Source: Bacilli bacterium (GTDB taxonomy: Bacteria > Bacillota_I > Bacilli_A > RFN20 > CAG-826). Taken from it: a DNA stretch of 64,000 nucleotides. Below, piece by piece: positions 50,159 through 57,413 of the stretch. The position numbers and the translations under genes are program-made. Location of the stretch: NCBI GenBank assembly GCA_900767825.1, contig CAAGAN010000033.1, positions 62,001 through 126,000 of the forward strand. Reading direction: 5' to 3'. The notes beneath the pieces were generated by a model. The model saw only the letters and a list, made by a program, of their open reading frames with translations, made no database searches and was not told the origin of the DNA. Every line of letters begins with the position of its first letter. Position 1 is the stretch's first letter.

Positions 50159-52198
50159 ATGGACAAGAAAAAACAAAAGGTTTGTGAATTTATAAAAAAC
50201 TCTTGCGATGATTTGCAAAAGACAAGCCAAACATTCCAGGATATATATAATGCAATAGTAAATAGGAACCCAAGCGGTAAGGCTTATATTTATTTTGATG
50301 AATCCGATAAACAGATTTCTTCAACATATGAAAACTTCAAAGACGCCACATTTAAGACGGCTTCTAAGATATCTAGGTTAATCAATACAGCCCCTGGAAG
50401 CGTAGTTGGTATAAAGCTAAAGAATTCTCCTAGATGGCCAACTATTTTCTGGGCTTTATTAATGGCAGGGCACACTCCGTTATTAATAGATGCTAGATTG
50501 CCAAAGGAAAACACCAATAATTTGTTAAAGCAAGCCGGAGCCCAGGCCTTAATTGCCAACGATGAAGAGACATTTATTTGCCGTTCATATAGACTAAATG
50601 AAATATATAACGAAGAACCTGACTACTCATTTAGGCCAGATTGGGCAAACAATATGATTTTCTGTTCTTCTGGAACTACCGGCGATGCAAAATTAATGGT
50701 TTATAATGGCAAAAACATGGTTGCCCAGATTTGTGCTGCCCATAATATGGGAGAAATCACAAGCGATATTATCTATCCAGGAAAAACAAGGATATTAGCA
50801 ATGCTGCCATACCACCACATATTCGGATTTATCGCCGTCTTGCTTTGGTATTCCTTTTTTGGAAAGACTATTGTTTATCCATCTTCAATGGCTACTAATG
50901 ATTTAATATTTGCTATTAAAAACGCCAAATGTACACATGTCTATTCAGTTCCATTGTTTTGGGATGGAGTTGCCCAAAAAGTATCAAGGACAGTATCAAC
51001 TATAGGTAAAAGAAAAGCCGATGTATTCGAGAAAATGATTGCCTTTAATACTAATAAGATAACAAAGAAGGAAGCAGGTTTAGGCGGATCAAAGCATATA
51101 GCCAATATCTTTAAGCAAAGAATACTTGGCAAGTCTCCTAAACACTGTATTTCTGGAGGTGGTTTCCTTTCCCCTAGAACCCAAAATCTAATTAATGGTC
51201 TAGGATATCCTTTGTATAACGGCTATGGAATGACTGAAATCGGTATTGTATCGGTAGAATTATCCCCTAGCATCGAACAAAGATTAAAAAGTTCAATCGG
51301 TAAGCCTCTTCATGGAATAGAATTTAGAATTGGTGAAGATAGAAATAATGGCAATGTTGAACAAACAACAGGCCAACTTTATGTAAGAAGTCGTATTTGC
51401 CACAGCAAGGAAATAATCGGTGGAGTCTTAAAAAACGTCGATTATTCAAAGGAATTCTTCCCAACCGGCGACATAGCTTCAAAAGATGACCAAGGTTACT
51501 ATTTCATCAAAGGAAGAATCAAAGACACAATTATTCTTTCTAATGGGGAAAATGTCTATCCTGATGAAATAGAGACTTATTTCAAGGATATAAAGAACCT
51601 TAATAACGTAGTTTGCCTTGGTGCAAGACTAAAAGGAGAAACTGAAGAGAAGATTGTATTAGTCTGCGAAGTTGATAATTCTGTCACCAAAGAAGAGGTA
51701 GAAAAAATATATGCGGATATCAAATCGATAAACGAAACTCTTCCTAGTGAGAAAAAAATCCAGGAAATACTTGTAGATAAGAAGCCACTACCAATGTCTG
51801 GATCGATGAAAGTTAAACGCTTTATGATAAAGGAAGCCATCCAAAAAGGCTCTGATGAGTTTATCAATTTTGAGAAAAAGGAAGAGAAAATCATCTCTTT
51901 TGATGGCTATCCTCAAGAAGACGTAGAAAAAACAATAGCCAAAGTGACCAAAATATTCTCGAAAATATTGATGTTACCTGAATTTAAGATTGCACCAAAC
52001 GCCATTTGGACTACTGATTTAGGTGGAGATTCAATGTCTTATATAGAGATGGTTCAGACTTTAGATAAGGCCTTCAAAATCGAAATTGTCGAAGATAAAT
52101 ATGGAGTCCTAGGAACGGTAAATGACTTTACAAAGGAAATATTAGTCTTGAAATATGGAGAAAAAACAGGTAAAAGTAATTCGAAAGCAACAAAATAG
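50159..52198 (+). CDS. AMP-forming acyl-activating enzyme fused to an acyl carrier domain
   Basis: The 679-residue protein has an ANL adenylation domain: NMIFCSSGTTGDAKLMVY (A3), YNGYGMTEIG (A5), TGDIASKDDQGYYFIKGRIKDTI (A7/A8), and a lysine near PMSGSMKVKRF (A10). After about residue 580 comes a carrier domain with WTTDLGGDSMSYIEMV, whose serine should carry phosphopantetheine. It could activate a fatty or aryl acid and load it on its own carrier. No ketosynthase or condensation gene is nearby. AAAGGAC lies before the ATG. It is divergent from fmt. A broad-specificity fatty acid activation role is only inferred. Confidence 0.8.
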   Translation: MDKKKQKVCEFIKNSCDDLQKTSQTFQDIYNAIVNRNPSGKAYIYFDESDKQISSTYENFKDATFKTASKISRLINTAPGSVVGIKLKNSPRWPTIFWALLMAGHTPLLIDARLPKENTNNLLKQAGAQALIANDEETFICRSYRLNEIYNEEPDYSFRPDWANNMIFCSSGTTGDAKLMVYNGKNMVAQICAAHNMGEITSDIIYPGKTRILAMLPYHHIFGFIAVLLWYSFFGKTIVYPSSMATNDLIFAIKNAKCTHVYSVPLFWDGVAQKVSRTVSTIGKRKADVFEKMIAFNTNKITKKEAGLGGSKHIANIFKQRILGKSPKHCISGGGFLSPRTQNLINGLGYPLYNGYGMTEIGIVSVELSPSIEQRLKSSIGKPLHGIEFRIGEDRNNGNVEQTTGQLYVRSRICHSKEIIGGVLKNVDYSKEFFPTGDIASKDDQGYYFIKGRIKDTIILSNGENVYPDEIETYFKDIKNLNNVVCLGARLKGETEEKIVLVCEVDNSVTKEEVEKIYADIKSINETLPSEKKIQEILVDKKPLPMSGSMKVKRFMIKEAIQKGSDEFINFEKKEEKIISFDGYPQEDVEKTIAKVTKIFSKILMLPEFKIAPNAIWTTDLGGDSMSYIEMVQTLDKAFKIEIVEDKYGVLGTVNDFTKEILVLKYGEKTGKSNSKATK

Positions 52199-52259
52199 TT
52201 GCCTTCTTCTAGCCTAAAGGCTAATATTAAACCCGCTTAGTAATAGAAGGATTAGACAA

Positions 52260-52523
52260 ATGCCAAACATTAAATCACAAATCAAACGCGATCAAACCAA
52301 TGAATTAGCTCGTCAACGCAATGCTGCCGCCAAATCCAAAGCCCGCACCGCTATCAAAAAAGTTGAAGCCTTAGCAGCCGAAGGCAAAAAGGAAGAAGCA
52401 GTCAAAGCTTTAGCCGAAGCCATGTCAATTCTTGATAAAGTCGCCCAAGACGGAATCATTGCTAAAAACAATGCCGATCGCAAAAAGGCCCACTTACAAG
52501 AAGTTGTCACTAATTTAAAGTAA
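52260..52523 (+). CDS. rpsT: 30S ribosomal protein S20
   Basis: The 87-residue basic protein (MPNIKSQIKRDQTNELARQR) is S20, a primary 16S rRNA binder. GAAGGA lies before the ATG. Its C-terminal half is helical and Ala-rich. Convergent with holA, the usual arrangement in Firmicutes. The leader contains CCTTCT (52203-52208) that can pair with AGAAGG (52245-52250), which could hide the ribosome-binding site. Confidence 0.95.
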   Translation: MPNIKSQIKRDQTNELARQRNAAAKSKARTAIKKVEALAAEGKKEEAVKALAEAMSILDKVAQDGIIAKNNADRKKAHLQEVVTNLK

Positions 52524-52540
52524 TATTTGAATTGCAGATT

Positions 52541-52564
52541 AAGCCGCCGTTTGGCGGTTTTTTG
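52541..52564 (+). terminator. rpsT terminator
   Basis: CCGCC (52544-52548) and GGCGG (53-57 in the same block) form a stem with a 4-nt loop, followed by TTTTTT on the forward strand. The reverse strand lacks a T-run, so it serves rpsT only. Confidence 0.88.
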
Positions 52565-52565
52565 T

Positions 52566-53537
52566 TTATCCTTTATAGTTAGCAAGGAATCTTTCAAAGG
52601 CATATGGACCACTACAACGTCCACTAAGAATATCTTTATCAGCTTGGTAAAGCATTTCAATAACTCTGGCTACATCGCCTTTTTTTGCTCTATATAAATT
52701 CCTTAAAGTAATCTCAACTCTATAAGGCGAGGCTTTTAATTCCCTTGCAATAGCATTCGAATCAAGTCCCCTATTATCAAGAAAACTAACCATATCCATA
52801 AAACGGAATTGGGAAGCAAGCATACCAATAAGCGGTACTTCATCTATTGAAGTGAGTTTTAATTGCCTATAAATAGTAATCGATTTCTTTATATCGCCTC
52901 TAATCAAGGCATTTGATAAAGCAAAAACATCGTCTTCGTCTTTTCCAGCCACTAGCTTTTCCACATTAATAAGGCCAATTTGCTCTCCATTCGCATAAGA
53001 TGCTAATTTATCGATTTCTTGCATGAAGCGGCCATAATCAGAGCCGACTCTATTAATTAATTCATTGGCAGCATCATTAGCAATCGAACAACCTCTAGAA
53101 GAGAAATATCTTTCCATATAAGCTTGATATTCATTTGGTTTTGGTAAAGTTACTTCTTTAATAACCCCTACTTTTTTGATTAAGGAAACTAAAGGATTCT
53201 TTTCGTCTATCTTTTCAGCCTGACAAGTAAAAATAAGATTAACCTGCATGTTTGGATTAGATAGATAAGAAGACATCTTGTCATAACTATCGTCTAGCAA
53301 AAGCTTAGGTTTGATCTTTGTTTTTGCGAAAAAGTAGCAGCCATCAGCCAAAATGGTCTTGCTTTCAAAGCCCAAGGGAATCATCTCACATTCTTCATAA
53401 AGCGTATTTAAGGTAGTTACCGCCATATTAAGGGAAACAAAATTAAATTCATTCCTTTTGGGTTCAAGCTTATGTGCATGTTTTTTGCCCATGCTATAGG
53501 CCATTTGGGCATCTGTTGAATAATAAAGTATTACCAT
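52566..53537 (-). CDS. holA: DNA polymerase III delta subunit
   Basis: HolA is part of the clamp loader and opens the beta clamp. The 323-residue protein begins MVILYYSTDAQMAYSMGKKH and has the family regions with ILADGCYFFAKTK, NEYQAYMERYF, NDAANELINRVGSD and, near the end, KDILSGRCSGPYAFERF. Length matches the family (about 330). It follows comEC on the same strand after 22 nt. Confidence 0.9.
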   Translation of the reverse strand: MVILYYSTDAQMAYSMGKKHAHKLEPKRNEFNFVSLNMAVTTLNTLYEECEMIPLGFESKTILADGCYFFAKTKIKPKLLLDDSYDKMSSYLSNPNMQVNLIFTCQAEKIDEKNPLVSLIKKVGVIKEVTLPKPNEYQAYMERYFSSRGCSIANDAANELINRVGSDYGRFMQEIDKLASYANGEQIGLINVEKLVAGKDEDDVFALSNALIRGDIKKSITIYRQLKLTSIDEVPLIGMLASQFRFMDMVSFLDNRGLDSNAIARELKASPYRVEITLRNLYRAKKGDVARVIEMLYQADKDILSGRCSGPYAFERFLANYKG

Positions 53538-53558
53538 CTCGAAAGATATTATACTAAA

Positions 53559-55577
53559 TTAGCCGAACTCAAAATAGGAAATAGTGCCTTCTTTGTCAGT
53601 TCTTCTTATCTTTATCCCTCTTTCACTTAATCTTTTAATGACTTCTTTATTAGGATGTCCATATTTATTTTTAGCACCGCAGCTAATTATTGCTTCGCTA
53701 GGTGTAACTTTGTCTAGAAATTCTGCACAGCTAGATGTTTTTGATCCGTGATGCCCTGCTTTTAAAATATCGCAATCTAAGTTTGGATGGTCTCTAATGA
53801 TATTAAGTTCTACTTCCTTAGGACAATCTCCCATGAAAAGCCATTTCTTATTAAGGAATTCGCAATAAAGCGCCAAGGAAGACTCATTCTCTCCTTCAAG
53901 ATTATATTTATTTAAGTTCTCTAATTTTATAGAACCAACAGAATAAGGAAATTGTTCTTTTTTATCAAAGACTTCTTTTACATTGAATTGTTTTATCAAG
54001 GATTCTTTCGCCCCATCATGATCAAAATCCCCGTGGGTCAAAATCAAGGCATCTACCTTGTAAATCCTCTTTTTCCTTAAATACGGAATCAAGACATCTT
54101 TAGCCATATCAAAGCTAAGATTACCACCAGTATCAATCATGACTACTTTGCTTTTGTCCCTTATTATTATTGAATCTCCTTGTCCGACATTTATAAATGA
54201 AACTTCTTGTGATATCAAATTAATCGTAGGTATATAAGAAAATATTATAGAAAATAGATAAGTTGCTAAAATAGCTCTTTTTATTAAATGCTCTTTCAAA
54301 TCTATTAATATTAAAGCAATACTAAAAACAATAAAAAATATAACAATTTCTCCTTTTGAAACGGGCAAGAAATCCAAACAAAAATCAACTTTCTTAAACG
54401 CCTCTAACATGGCTTTTATTATCGATGTTATTCCTTTTATGGGAACTATCAAAGGAAAAAGAAATAAAGAGAAAATTCCAAGAATATAGATAGTCAAAAT
54501 AAAAGGATATAGGCAATAGAAGAATATAAAAGAAAATAGATGATATTCACCATTGCTAAATGACAATTGAAAAGGAAATAAAAATATTCTTATATAACAA
54601 AATAGAAGTAGCGCTTTAGGTATTCTTTTATATTTTGCAATCATCGGCCTAAATATAAAAACGGAGATAGAAAGGCCAAAGCCAATTATATATCCAACTT
54701 GCAAAACATTATGGAAATCAATAAAAGCAATTAGAAGCCCGACAATGCTAATTTGCTCTAAATAATTTAGCTTATACCCTTTCTTTTTGCATACAAAACG
54801 TAAGAATAATAGCAATAAAACCCTTAAACAGCCAATTTTGCTTTTACTAAAAACAAAAAGAATTGATGCGAATACTAAAACCAAGATTTCTTCCGTTTTT
54901 TCATTTGCAAATCTAGATACAATGTTCCTAAAGCATTTGATTCCAAAGGAAAATAACATTCCTGATGTTGAAGATAAATATAGGATTGTCAAAGAAGAAA
55001 ACGATTTAATCAATTCATTTTCATAATCTTTTCTTGAAAAAAGCAAGCTTGAAATCAATGCTTTTTCATTCCCACCGAAATTAGATAAAAAGATATCTTC
55101 TATATGCTTTATTCTTATTGGATTCTTAATTAGATAATCAAATGACTTTATATCCAATTCGTTTCTAACCCCATAGGATCTTAGATATTCTTTAAAAGAG
55201 AATTTGCTTTCATATTCAGTTATAAGCAATTCTTTTATATTCCCGTTTACCTTTAGAAAGTCTCCTACTTCAAAAGCATTTTCTTTATCATAAACAATGA
55301 ATCTATGTAGGAAATTACTACATATTACATAATTTTCCTTTCTTTGGATTACCAATAAGGAAAATGTCCCTTTTCCTAAGGATGGCTCTAAACAAATAAC
55401 GTTTAAAATCAAGCCTATCGAAAAAGGGACTATAAAATATCCACCCTGCTTCTTAAACAAAGAAAAAAGGCAAATTATGAGGCTTAATAAGCCTATGTAG
55501 ATGGATGTTAAAGACTTTATATAAAATCCTAAGTAGCATCCACATGAAAGCCCAAGAAGCAGGAACAGGGCTGTCAT
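53559..55577 (-). CDS. comEC: ComEC/Rec2 DNA uptake channel
   Basis: ComEC forms the membrane channel through which single-stranded DNA enters competent cells. The 672-residue protein has an N-terminal OB-like region (VICSNFLHRFIVYDKENAF), about ten membrane helices, and a C-terminal metallo-beta-lactamase domain: INVGQGDSIII, LTHGDFDHDGA, MGDCPKEVE, LKAGHHGSKTSS. The start is ATG at 55577 (GGGG upstream); a GTG at 55592 overlaps comEA further. It is coupled to comEA (4 nt between stop and start). Whether the cell is competent cannot be judged from these genes alone. Confidence 0.92.
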   Translation of the reverse strand: MTALFLLLGLSCGCYLGFYIKSLTSIYIGLLSLIICLFSLFKKQGGYFIVPFSIGLILNVICLEPSLGKGTFSLLVIQRKENYVICSNFLHRFIVYDKENAFEVGDFLKVNGNIKELLITEYESKFSFKEYLRSYGVRNELDIKSFDYLIKNPIRIKHIEDIFLSNFGGNEKALISSLLFSRKDYENELIKSFSSLTILYLSSTSGMLFSFGIKCFRNIVSRFANEKTEEILVLVFASILFVFSKSKIGCLRVLLLLFLRFVCKKKGYKLNYLEQISIVGLLIAFIDFHNVLQVGYIIGFGLSISVFIFRPMIAKYKRIPKALLLFCYIRIFLFPFQLSFSNGEYHLFSFIFFYCLYPFILTIYILGIFSLFLFPLIVPIKGITSIIKAMLEAFKKVDFCLDFLPVSKGEIVIFFIVFSIALILIDLKEHLIKRAILATYLFSIIFSYIPTINLISQEVSFINVGQGDSIIIRDKSKVVMIDTGGNLSFDMAKDVLIPYLRKKRIYKVDALILTHGDFDHDGAKESLIKQFNVKEVFDKKEQFPYSVGSIKLENLNKYNLEGENESSLALYCEFLNKKWLFMGDCPKEVELNIIRDHPNLDCDILKAGHHGSKTSSCAEFLDKVTPSEAIISCGAKNKYGHPNKEVIKRLSERGIKIRRTDKEGTISYFEFG

Positions 55578-55581
55578 AATA

Positions 55582-56121
55582 TCAAACCCCACTGGAGCGG
55601 ATGGTAATTTTGTTCCTAGCAGAAGTATATGTTGCAGGACCTATCCCTGTAACATCCTTTATCTCTTCAATTGCCTTAAAGGGATTTGCACTTCTATAGG
55701 CCACAATTGCTTCCGAAACAGTTTTTGAAAACCCTGCAATCTTTTGCATTGTAGAAGCATCATCTAAATTAATATTAGTCTTTTCGATTGGTTTATCTGA
55801 ACATGTATTGCTGTTATCGTAAACCGGAGCAATATAATATTCCTTATCTTTTAACACATAATCCAAATTAAATGCGAGTAAATCAGCATTCCCAGTTAGT
55901 CCAGACGCGGCTAAAACTAAATCATTTAAAGTAGATCCTTCTTTTAAAACATATGAACCAGGTCTAACTACTTCTCCTGAAATAGTTAAAGTAACCATAT
56001 TCGTGTTCATAGATGAAGTCACGGCTTGATCAATAATCTCCCCGTCCATTATTTTGCTAGTAAAGCCAAAGGCCACCAACCCTACCATGGCCACACATAC
56101 AATAATTATGATTGTCTTCAT
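55582..56121 (-). CDS. comEA: Competence protein ComEA (DNA receptor)
   Basis: ComEA binds exogenous DNA outside the membrane and passes it to ComEC. The 179-residue protein (from MKTIIIIVCVAMVGLVAFG) has an N-terminal membrane anchor, an SLBB-like domain (GEVVRPGSYVLKEGSTLNDL) and a C-terminal helix-hairpin-helix pair. The second hairpin VTGIGPATYTSA is canonical, but the first reads IAGFSKTVSEA instead of GIG. The start follows TAAGGAGG, which lies in a hairpin followed by T6. A frame from 56157 would begin inside that hairpin and is rejected. Confidence 0.88.
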   Translation of the reverse strand: MKTIIIIVCVAMVGLVAFGFTSKIMDGEIIDQAVTSSMNTNMVTLTISGEVVRPGSYVLKEGSTLNDLVLAASGLTGNADLLAFNLDYVLKDKEYYIAPVYDNSNTCSDKPIEKTNINLDDASTMQKIAGFSKTVSEAIVAYRSANPFKAIEEIKDVTGIGPATYTSARNKITIRSSGV

Positions 56122-56124
56122 AAT

Positions 56125-56154
56125 AAAAAACCTCCTTACTATTAAGTAGGAGGT
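56125..56154 (-). terminator. Hairpin with T6 that contains the comEA ribosome-binding site
   Basis: On the reverse strand ACCTCCTACT (56154-56145), a short loop, then AGTAAGGAGGT (56140-56130, one bulged base), then TTTTTT (to 56125). It is both a terminator for greA transcripts and a structure that buries the AAGGAGG of comEA. Confidence 0.7.
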
Positions 56155-56178
56155 CAATGCTTAAAAAGGGTACAAAAA

Positions 56179-56655
56179 TTATTTAGAAATATCAGTTATT
56201 TCAACAATGTAAGGTTCTTCGCAAGCAATAGATACCTTATCACCGACAGTATGCCCTAATAAAGCTCTTCCTAATGGGGATTCATTGGAGACTGTTGGGG
56301 TTTCAGCCATTGGATCAGCACCGATATTACCAATGATTTTGATTCTATTGGATTCGTTATCGGAAACATTCTTGAATTCAACGATTGAACCGATACCAAC
56401 TTTATCAGAAACTGCTGATTCATCAGCATCAACTGAATTTTGGAATATTCTTTCTAATTCGGTGATTCTAGCTTCGATTTGGGATTGCCTATCTCTAGCT
56501 GCATCATAGTCAGCGTTTTCAGAAAGGTCGCCTTGAGATCTTGCTAATTGAAGTTTTTCAATAACATCAGGACGTTCGACATCAATCAAATGACGATATT
56601 CTTGATTTAATTCTTCTCTAGCTTCTTTTGTAAGTGTTATTTTCTTGTTTGCCAT
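56179..56655 (-). CDS. greA: Transcription elongation factor GreA
   Basis: GreA rescues backtracked RNA polymerase by stimulating transcript cleavage. The 158-residue protein has the N-terminal coiled coil (QGDLSENADYDAARDRQSQ) with its acidic tip (DLSENADYDAA) and a C-terminal globular domain (NESPLGRALLGHTVGDKVSI). I chose ATG 56655 with GAAGGAAG upstream; a longer frame to 56679 is possible. It lies between a DUF1292 gene and comEA. Confidence 0.95.
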   Translation of the reverse strand: MANKKITLTKEAREELNQEYRHLIDVERPDVIEKLQLARSQGDLSENADYDAARDRQSQIEARITELERIFQNSVDADESAVSDKVGIGSIVEFKNVSDNESNRIKIIGNIGADPMAETPTVSNESPLGRALLGHTVGDKVSIACEEPYIVEITDISK

Positions 56656-56716
56656 ATTTCTTCCTTCTATGCCTAGCAAATTATATTATTTACCATTACT
56701 ACTAACAAGATAAGTT

Positions 56717-56986
56717 TTAATTCTTTGCCTGTTGTATCTTTGGATCTTCATTATATGCATCAAATACTTCCTGTGCTTCCTCGAATTCTTCATCACTACA
56801 TTCTTGGAAACTATTTCCATCTTCACTAGATAAAACTATGACGGAATCAGGATCTTCTTGCTTAAAGATGAAATAATAATCCTTATTTCTATTGTCGTTA
56901 TGGAAATAGAACAATATCTTGCATAATTGTTCATTGCCATTTTCGTCAGTTATAACGATATCGTCGTCATTAATTGGCTCAAGCAT
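56717..56986 (-). CDS. DUF1292 (YrzB-like) acidic protein
   Basis: The 89-residue, highly acidic protein (MLEPINDDDIVITDENGNEQ) has the DUF1292 core (LCKILFYFHNDNRNKDYYFIF) and an acidic tail (ECSDEEFEEAQEVFDAYNED). The family usually follows ruvX in Firmicutes, as here. Its function is not known. ATG 56986 overlaps the ruvX stop (ATGCTTGA). A longer frame from 57049 would begin inside ruvX. Confidence 0.85.
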   Translation of the reverse strand: MLEPINDDDIVITDENGNEQLCKILFYFHNDNRNKDYYFIFKQEDPDSVIVLSSEDGNSFQECSDEEFEEAQEVFDAYNEDPKIQQAKN

Positions 56987-57413
56987 TGCTTTCAAATTCC
57001 TTTCTTTGTAAATAAGATTCAAGGATGACAACAGCAGCTTGCTTGTCAATTACCTTATGCCTTTTATTCCTACTCAAATCGGCTTCAAGTAATCTTTTGG
57101 TCGCAATTATCGTTGTCATTCTTTCATCAACCAAACTAATTTTAAGATTTGGATTTGCTTCTAGCAAACTATTCTTGAATCTTTTACTAGATAAAGCCTT
57201 TTCGCCTTCGCTTCCATCCATATTAAGTGGATATCCAAGGGCAATTTCAGTTATTCTTTCTTTTTCGCAAACTTCAATTACTCTTTTAATAGCTTGTTTA
57301 TAGGCTCCTTCAAGGAACCTAAATTCTTCATAACCATGGGCAATGCCCAAGACATCAGAAATAGCAATGCCTAGCGTTCTAGTGCCCAAATCAAGTCCTA
57401 GAACCTTATTCAT
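56979..57413 (-). CDS. ruvX: Holliday junction resolvase-like RuvX (YqgF)
   Basis: RuvX/YqgF is an RNase H-like fold protein, linked to 16S rRNA 5'-end processing and to Holliday-junction cleavage. The 144-residue protein shows MNKVLGLDLGTRTLGIA (first Asp), ALGYPLNMDG, LVDERMTTIIA and VIDKQAAVVILESY. The start MNKVLG at 57413 follows AAGGAG and overlaps the alaS stop; a longer frame to 57503 is a shadow. The order alaS-ruvX-DUF1292 is conserved. Confidence 0.93.
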   Translation of the reverse strand: MNKVLGLDLGTRTLGIAISDVLGIAHGYEEFRFLEGAYKQAIKRVIEVCEKERITEIALGYPLNMDGSEGEKALSSKRFKNSLLEANPNLKISLVDERMTTIIATKRLLEADLSRNKRHKVIDKQAAVVILESYLQRKEFESNA

